Source: an uncultured Thiotrichaceae bacterium (GTDB taxonomy: Bacteria > Pseudomonadota > Gammaproteobacteria > Thiotrichales > Thiotrichaceae). From it: DNA of 10,524 nt. A program made the translations under genes and the position numbers. The stretch spans positions 1 through 10,524 of the forward strand of contig CACVAV010000026.1 of assembly GCA_902727945.1 (NCBI GenBank), read 5' to 3'. The notes below the pieces were generated by a model that worked only from the letters and a program-made list of their open reading frames with translations, did no database searches and was not told the origin of the DNA. Below are positions 7,136 to 10,524 of the stretch, piece after piece (position 1 is the stretch's first letter; each line of letters opens with the position of its first letter).

Positions 7136-7788
7136 GAGTAACTCAGCAATAGTCCGTGGATTAGGCGTGACCAGCCGTCGACCAGAACAAATAATAACAG
7201 CTTGAAGGGCAGTGAGACGATAATGGGGGAAACCATGATCATACCGAGTGATAACAATATGTTTGAAACAATCAGGTCAATAATAATGAAGGGTAGGTAA
7301 ATCAGAAAACCAACCTGAAAAGCGATGGTGAGTTCACTCACCAGGAACGCCGGAATTAATACCAATAAGTGGTCTTCACTAATGTCTTTTGAATATTTTT
7401 CGGGCCAGATTTCTTTAGTGGTCTGAACAAAAAAATCCCGTTCTTCCTTTTTTGAATGACGGGTTAGAAAGCCCTGTAAAGGTGCGGCACTTTCTCGTAG
7501 TGCATCGGTAAACCCCGGATTCCTTATGTCCGTTATATCAACGCCTTTGTCGGTGAATATTTCCTTGGTCTCCAGTGCCACGGGAGCCATGATGTAAATA
7601 CTCAGTATGATGGCAATGCCGCTGAGTGCCATATTAGGCGGCTCTTGTTGCAGGCCTAGTGCGGTACGGGTGAGCTGCATAACTACCATGAGTTTGACAA
7701 AGGAGCTGGTCAGAATGGCAATAAAAGGTGCCAGCCCCATCAGGATCAGAAAACTGATCAGGATAATAGGATTCGGGAAAGATTCCAT
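7132..7788 (-). CDS. sctR: T3SS export apparatus protein SctR (FliP/YscR family)
   Basis: Core export-pore protein, present in five copies in known structures. The product has 218 residues and, unlike flagellar FliP, no cleavable signal peptide, which favours a non-flagellar system. It contains the family's N-terminal FVKLMVVMQLTRTALGLQQEPPN region (about residues 30-52), a hydrophilic periplasmic part in the middle, and the C-terminal FLVSELTIAFQVGFLIYLPF followed by the signature I-D-L-I-V-S-N-I-L-L-S-L-G-M. The ATG is preceded by AGCGGA with 6-base spacing. It lies 14 bases after sctQ. Confidence 0.96.
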   Translation of the reverse strand: MESFPNPIILISFLILMGLAPFIAILTSSFVKLMVVMQLTRTALGLQQEPPNMALSGIAIILSIYIMAPVALETKEIFTDKGVDITDIRNPGFTDALRESAAPLQGFLTRHSKKEERDFFVQTTKEIWPEKYSKDISEDHLLVLIPAFLVSELTIAFQVGFLIYLPFIIIDLIVSNILLSLGMIMVSPIIVSLPFKLLLFVLVDGWSRLIHGLLLSYS

Positions 7789-7802
7789 GATATTTCCGCT
7801 CT

Positions 7803-8060
7803 TTAACGTGCGCCAAACAGGCTTAAAATACGAATACCGATACGGCCATCGATTTCCACCAGTTCACCGGTACCGATTTGTTTGTTCTGAGCCAGAATCT
7901 GTACCACCTCCGGTAGCGTGCCAGGCAGATCCAGTACGTAACCCGGTCTTAGCTGTTTGACTTCGTTAAAGGACATGTTTTTATGCCCGAGATCGAAGGA
8001 GAGTTGTACGGGTACTTTATTAATTTGTTCGAGGTTGTTTTGTTGTGTCTCGTCAGTCAT
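7803..8060 (-). CDS. Possible internal product SctQ-C (SpoA domain alone)
   Basis: An in-frame ATG (Met269 of SctQ) lies between the two SpoA domains, and translation from it would give an 85-residue protein made of the C-terminal SpoA domain. TGGA precedes the ATG by 5 bases, a weak ribosome-binding site. Internal initiation that yields a short SctQ-C is known for Yersinia YscQ (about 88 residues) and Salmonella SpaO, where it is a structural partner of the full-length protein. Size and placement fit; use of this start here is inferred. Confidence 0.4.
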   Translation of the reverse strand: MTDETQQNNLEQINKVPVQLSFDLGHKNMSFNEVKQLRPGYVLDLPGTLPEVVQILAQNKQIGTGELVEIDGRIGIRILSLFGAR

Positions 8061-8864
8061 GGCGTTCCAGTCTGTCGTTATGGTTAACGTATTATTTTGG
8101 TTTTGATTGATATTCAGCTGAGCAGCACAAGCCATGTCTGCTTTCAGGCGTAGTCGTAACTGATGAGCGGTCTGGAAATCATTGTTATCAGGCAGCAGAA
8201 CATCTGACACGGCTAAATTGTTAATATCTTCGATGGTGAGTTGTGTCCGGCCTATTTCCAGGTTGAGACGAACTTCCAGCGTGTCCCATGTTTCATTATG
8301 GGTGGATGGCCAGAAACGCATTCTTTCCTGTAATAAAGGGTAGAGCCGTTCTTCCAACATAATCAGTCCGCTAATCGTGCGGATATTACTGCCTTCCGGT
8401 TTTGTACGGTTGGCTTCCATCAGCTCAAAACCAATGGGCAATGTGTACAAGCGGCTATTCTGTTCAGCAGAAAGCGACTGCAATGTAATCTTACTGGACA
8501 GTCCGCGCTCAGCAGTTACCAGCAGCTCTTCCATGGCATTTTCAGTGAGTGCCAGTCCTAAGTTCTCAGGCAAGCGGCTTAACATTCCTTCAGGAATAAA
8601 AGCCCGGATATTTTCCAGCACCGGCCAGTCTGATAGCCATAAGCCTGCTGTCGAGTCACCTATTCCCAACGTTAGTCCAATGGGGTAAATGCTTTGGCGT
8701 TGTGTTTCACCGGGAAACAGGCGCAGGCGCAGCATACGATCTTCATCAAGATTAAATGTGTAAGCCTGTGACTTGTTTAACAATAAGTTATTAATACGTA
8801 CCGCTGTCGCTTTCCACGGGGTGGCATTAAACGGTTTTACCTTCAGCCTGGAATGAATACTCAT
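7803..8864 (-). CDS. sctQ: T3SS C-ring / sorting platform protein SctQ
   Basis: Cytoplasmic sorting-platform protein equivalent to flagellar FliM plus FliN; it recruits the ATPase complex and chaperone-bound substrates. The 353-residue product has a variable N-terminal region (about 1-190), a first SpoA-like domain around 193-265 and a clear C-terminal SpoA domain at 282-350, with VPVQLSFDLG, the G-Y-V-L-D-L-P turn and a G-E-L-V-E-I-D-G-R-I-G-I-R strand pair. It is a single fused protein, as in many injectisomes, rather than separate FliM and FliN. The ATG overlaps the stop of the small upstream ORF (TAATG) and has only a weak GAAGAA site ahead, so coupling to that ORF is plausible. The internal start at Met269 is treated separately. 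Confidence 0.92.
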   Translation of the reverse strand: MSIHSRLKVKPFNATPWKATAVRINNLLLNKSQAYTFNLDEDRMLRLRLFPGETQRQSIYPIGLTLGIGDSTAGLWLSDWPVLENIRAFIPEGMLSRLPENLGLALTENAMEELLVTAERGLSSKITLQSLSAEQNSRLYTLPIGFELMEANRTKPEGSNIRTISGLIMLEERLYPLLQERMRFWPSTHNETWDTLEVRLNLEIGRTQLTIEDINNLAVSDVLLPDNNDFQTAHQLRLRLKADMACAAQLNINQNQNNTLTITTDWNAMTDETQQNNLEQINKVPVQLSFDLGHKNMSFNEVKQLRPGYVLDLPGTLPEVVQILAQNKQIGTGELVEIDGRIGIRILSLFGAR

Positions 8865-8974
8865 TATATTTTTTCTTCTGGTTTATTTGTATTTTTCAGG
8901 TTCGGACTAACAACAACAAAAGCCACTGACAGCGGTGAAGCACCTATGAACATTTCTATAACCAACAACATCAT
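8864..8974 (-). CDS. Small hydrophobic ORF coupled to sctQ, function unknown
   Basis: A 36-residue ORF just upstream of sctQ. It begins with two consecutive ATG codons (8974 and 8971), then two TTG codons. AGGAG lies 1, 4 and 7 bases before the first three of these, so the second ATG or first TTG is the likeliest start. The peptide has a hydrophobic segment of about 20 residues (L-L-V-I-E-M-F-I-G-A then S-V-A-F-V-V-V) and a polar, lysine-rich tail (residues 25-36). The stop is TAATG, sharing one base with the sctQ start, the same junction as at sctN-sctO. I recognise no family. It could be a small membrane protein of the system or a leader ORF that couples sctQ translation. Short ORFs can arise by chance, so confidence is moderate. 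Confidence 0.45.
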   Translation of the reverse strand: MMLLVIEMFIGASPLSVAFVVVSPNLKNTNKPEEKI

Positions 8975-8975
8975 G

Positions 8976-8980
8976 CTCCT
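8976..8980 (-). promoter_or_regulatory. AGGAG ribosome-binding site of the small ORF
   Basis: AGGAG on the - strand, the best Shine-Dalgarno match ahead of the T3SS genes and far better than the site in front of sctQ itself. Its presence is the main argument that the small ORF is translated and that it carries ribosomes into sctQ. Confidence 0.5.
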
Positions 8981-9105
8981 GTAAATCCTATGCCTGGAGT
9001 GTGATGCTCGCAAATACATCAGACAAAAGGATGTTCCCGGATGATGATTCAGGCATCAGGAAAGTTCTTTTAAAATAGAATTATTATGATTGGCTGAATG
9101 TAGTC

Positions 9106-9140
9106 CTGATCCTGTTATTTCGATGTGTTAACAGGATCAG
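9106..9140. repeat. Perfect 12-bp inverted repeat between selO and the T3SS block
   Basis: CTGATCCTGTTA (9106-9117) and its exact reverse complement TAACAGGATCAG (9129-9140) flank an 11-base spacer. It lies 31 bases beyond the selO stop, where a selO terminator would be expected, but no T tract follows on either strand. It may be a hairpin that stabilises the selO mRNA end, part of a weak terminator, or a binding site for a dimeric regulator. The remaining bases 8981-9105 and 9141-9171 hold no gene I can support; a promoter for the T3SS operon must lie upstream of 8980, but I see no convincing -35/-10 pair. Confidence 0.7.
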
Positions 9141-9171
9141 CGGTAGGAATAGCTGGATAAGTTGCTGGTGT

Positions 9172-10524
9172 CTAAGTGCCGCAGAAGGTGTTTTGAACAA
9201 CCTGCTCAGGGCGCGGGGGCTGCATATATTTGTCGGGGGTGCTTTGTTTTTGACTCTGTTTTTGAAAGGGCTTTTCTAACAGAGCAACCAGGTCATGGAA
9301 GGGTTTGAAGTCATCGTGATCTTCAGCTGAGCGGATGACTGCTTCGACTAAGTGGTTGCGCGGGATATAGAGTGGATTGACAGCTCGCATAGCTGTTTGG
9401 CGATCCGTTTCTGAGTGTATTTCTATTTCCAGCCGTTGTTGCCACTGACTGTTCCACTGTTGAAAGTCTGCAGAATGTTTTAAAGCTTCAGGCAACAGCT
9501 CCTGATCAGACAAACCACGGAATGTTAGTGTGAAATCAGCCTTATTATCTGACATGATGGTTAGCAGATTATTAATCAGAACCTCATCATCACTACCTTG
9601 TTGCTCCAGGCCCAGTTTATTGCGCATACCATTGAGCCAGCTATTCTGGTACAAATCCGGATAAGTGTTGATAGCTTGTTGAGCAATGGCAGCTCCCGTT
9701 TCACCGTCTTCATCCAATAACGGGATCAGCGTTTCAGCAAAGCGACACATGTTCCAGTGCCCGATGGGGGGCTGATTGCGATAAGCATAACGGCCTTGTC
9801 GGTCAATGGCGCTGAAAACGGTGTCGGCGTGATACTCGTCCATAAAAGCACAGGGGCCATAATCGATGGTTTCACCGGCGATAGATGCGTTATCTGTATT
9901 CATGACACCGTGGATAAAGCCAATTTGCATCCATTGGGCGATAAGCCCAGCCTGGCGCTTAATAACGGCTTCGAGTAAAGCTTGGTAGGGGTTATCTGAT
10001 TCCGCAGCTTCAGGGTAATTCCGGGCAATCACATAATCAGCCAGTTCACGCACTGCCTGAAAATTCTGCTGTGCGGCAAAAAACTGGAAGGTGCCGACCC
10101 GCACATAGCTTTGAGATAAGCGTGTAATAATGGCTCCGGGCAGTAGGTGTTCCCGCATAACGTTTTCACCGGTACTCACTGCTGCCAGCGCCCGGGTGGT
10201 GGGAATACCGGCAGCATGCATGAATTCACACAGAATATATTCACGTAATACCGGCCCCATGGCAGCACGGCCATCGCCGCCGCGTGAGTAGGGGGTACGG
10301 CCCGAACCTTTGAGTTGTACATCAAAGCGCTCGTTCTTATGATTGAGTAATTCACCCAGCAGAATAGCGCGCCCGTCGCCCAGTTGCGGGTTAAAGTGAC
10401 CGAACTGGTGGCCGGTGTAGGCCATTGCCAGTGGTTCTGCGCGTTCAGGTAGGCGGTTACCACTGAATACAGCAACCTGTTCGTTTTCTTTCAAGCGCTC
10501 AGCGGGCAAGTTTAGTTCTGTGGC
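9172..10524 (-). CDS. selO: Protein adenylyltransferase SelO (YdiU/UPF0061), 5' end outside the window
   Basis: SelO is a pseudokinase-fold enzyme that transfers AMP from ATP to hydroxyl side chains of proteins and is linked to redox stress. The 450 visible residues run open to the window edge; about 40 N-terminal residues are missing compared with known SelO proteins, so the TTG at 10509 is not the start. Family landmarks: GHQFGHFNPQLGDGRA near the left end; the nucleotide-binding lysine in V-Q-L-K-G-S-G-R-T-P-Y-S (Lys72 of the fragment); H-G-V-M-N-T-D-N at 205-212; and the metal-binding D-Y-G at 221-223. The protein ends F-C-G-T; the antepenultimate Cys takes the place of selenocysteine in selenoprotein homologues. 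It has the same orientation as the T3SS block but is separated by about 200 bases, so it is probably a separate unit. Confidence 0.95.
   Translation of the reverse strand, partial: ATELNLPAERLKENEQVAVFSGNRLPERAEPLAMAYTGHQFGHFNPQLGDGRAILLGELLNHKNERFDVQLKGSGRTPYSRGGDGRAAMGPVLREYILCEFMHAAGIPTTRALAAVSTGENVMREHLLPGAIITRLSQSYVRVGTFQFFAAQQNFQAVRELADYVIARNYPEAAESDNPYQALLEAVIKRQAGLIAQWMQIGFIHGVMNTDNASIAGETIDYGPCAFMDEYHADTVFSAIDRQGRYAYRNQPPIGHWNMCRFAETLIPLLDEDGETGAAIAQQAINTYPDLYQNSWLNGMRNKLGLEQQGSDDEVLINNLLTIMSDNKADFTLTFRGLSDQELLPEALKHSADFQQWNSQWQQRLEIEIHSETDRQTAMRAVNPLYIPRNHLVEAVIRSAEDHDDFKPFHDLVALLEKPFQKQSQKQSTPDKYMQPPRPEQVVQNTFCGT

Noticed and set aside
251..7788. Flagellar export genes (fliJ, fliI, flhA, flhB, fliR, fliQ, fliP)
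   Set aside because: SctR has no signal peptide, SctQ is a single protein in place of FliM plus FliN, and no flagellar genes surround the block. A non-flagellar T3SS fits better, though the two systems are homologous.
8377..8688. 103-residue + strand ORF
   Set aside because: Antisense to sctQ, no recognisable domain or start signal.
9061..9100. AT-rich stretch as a promoter for the T3SS operon
   Set aside because: Several -10-like hexamers occur on the - strand (CATAAT, TATTTT), but none has a credible -35 at 16-18 bases.
1..10524. Mobile elements, CRISPR arrays, tRNA genes
   Set aside because: No transposase or integrase coding sequence, direct-repeat array or tRNA cloverleaf was seen on either strand.

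Overview
The window looks like a gammaproteobacterial chromosome. The evidence is the 5S rRNA sequence, the SelO family protein and the T3SS gene set; the species cannot be named from this sequence. It has three parts. (1) Bases 1-212 on the + strand are the distal end of an rRNA operon: a complete 5S rRNA gene followed by a strong intrinsic terminator. (2) Bases 251-8974 on the - strand are one tightly packed, apparently single-operon block of type III secretion system (T3SS) core genes. In transcription order they are a small ORF, sctQ, sctR, sctS, sctT, sctU, an NfeD-like membrane protein gene, a STAS-domain gene, sctV, sctN and sctO. (3) Bases 9172-10524 on the - strand are the 3' part of selO (protein AMPylase), cut by the window edge.

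The T3SS genes cover the membrane export gate (SctR/S/T/U/V) and part of the cytoplasmic machinery (C-ring/sorting platform SctQ, ATPase SctN, stalk SctO). Spacing is minimal throughout: ATGA or TAATG overlaps, or gaps of 2-14 bases. This implies one polycistronic message and translational coupling. No genes for the outer-membrane secretin, inner-membrane rings, stator (SctL), needle, ruler (SctP), translocators, chaperones or effectors are present. The block is closed on both sides by housekeeping genes, so these parts must be encoded elsewhere or be absent.

The unusual points are: (a) SctU lacks the NPTH autocleavage motif that is nearly universal in SctU/FlhB and has V-D-I-G in its place, while the rest of the protein is intact; (b) two extra genes, a two-helix NfeD-like OB-fold protein and a single-domain STAS protein, sit between sctU and sctV; (c) no sctP ruler gene lies in the usual sctO-sctQ neighbourhood, which together with the missing NPTH suggests altered or lost substrate switching; (d) an unannotated 36-residue hydrophobic ORF with an AGGAG ribosome-binding site ends in a TAATG overlap with sctQ; (e) SctQ has an internal ATG that could produce the separate 85-residue SpoA-domain protein known from other systems. 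A perfect 12-bp inverted repeat lies between selO and the T3SS block.
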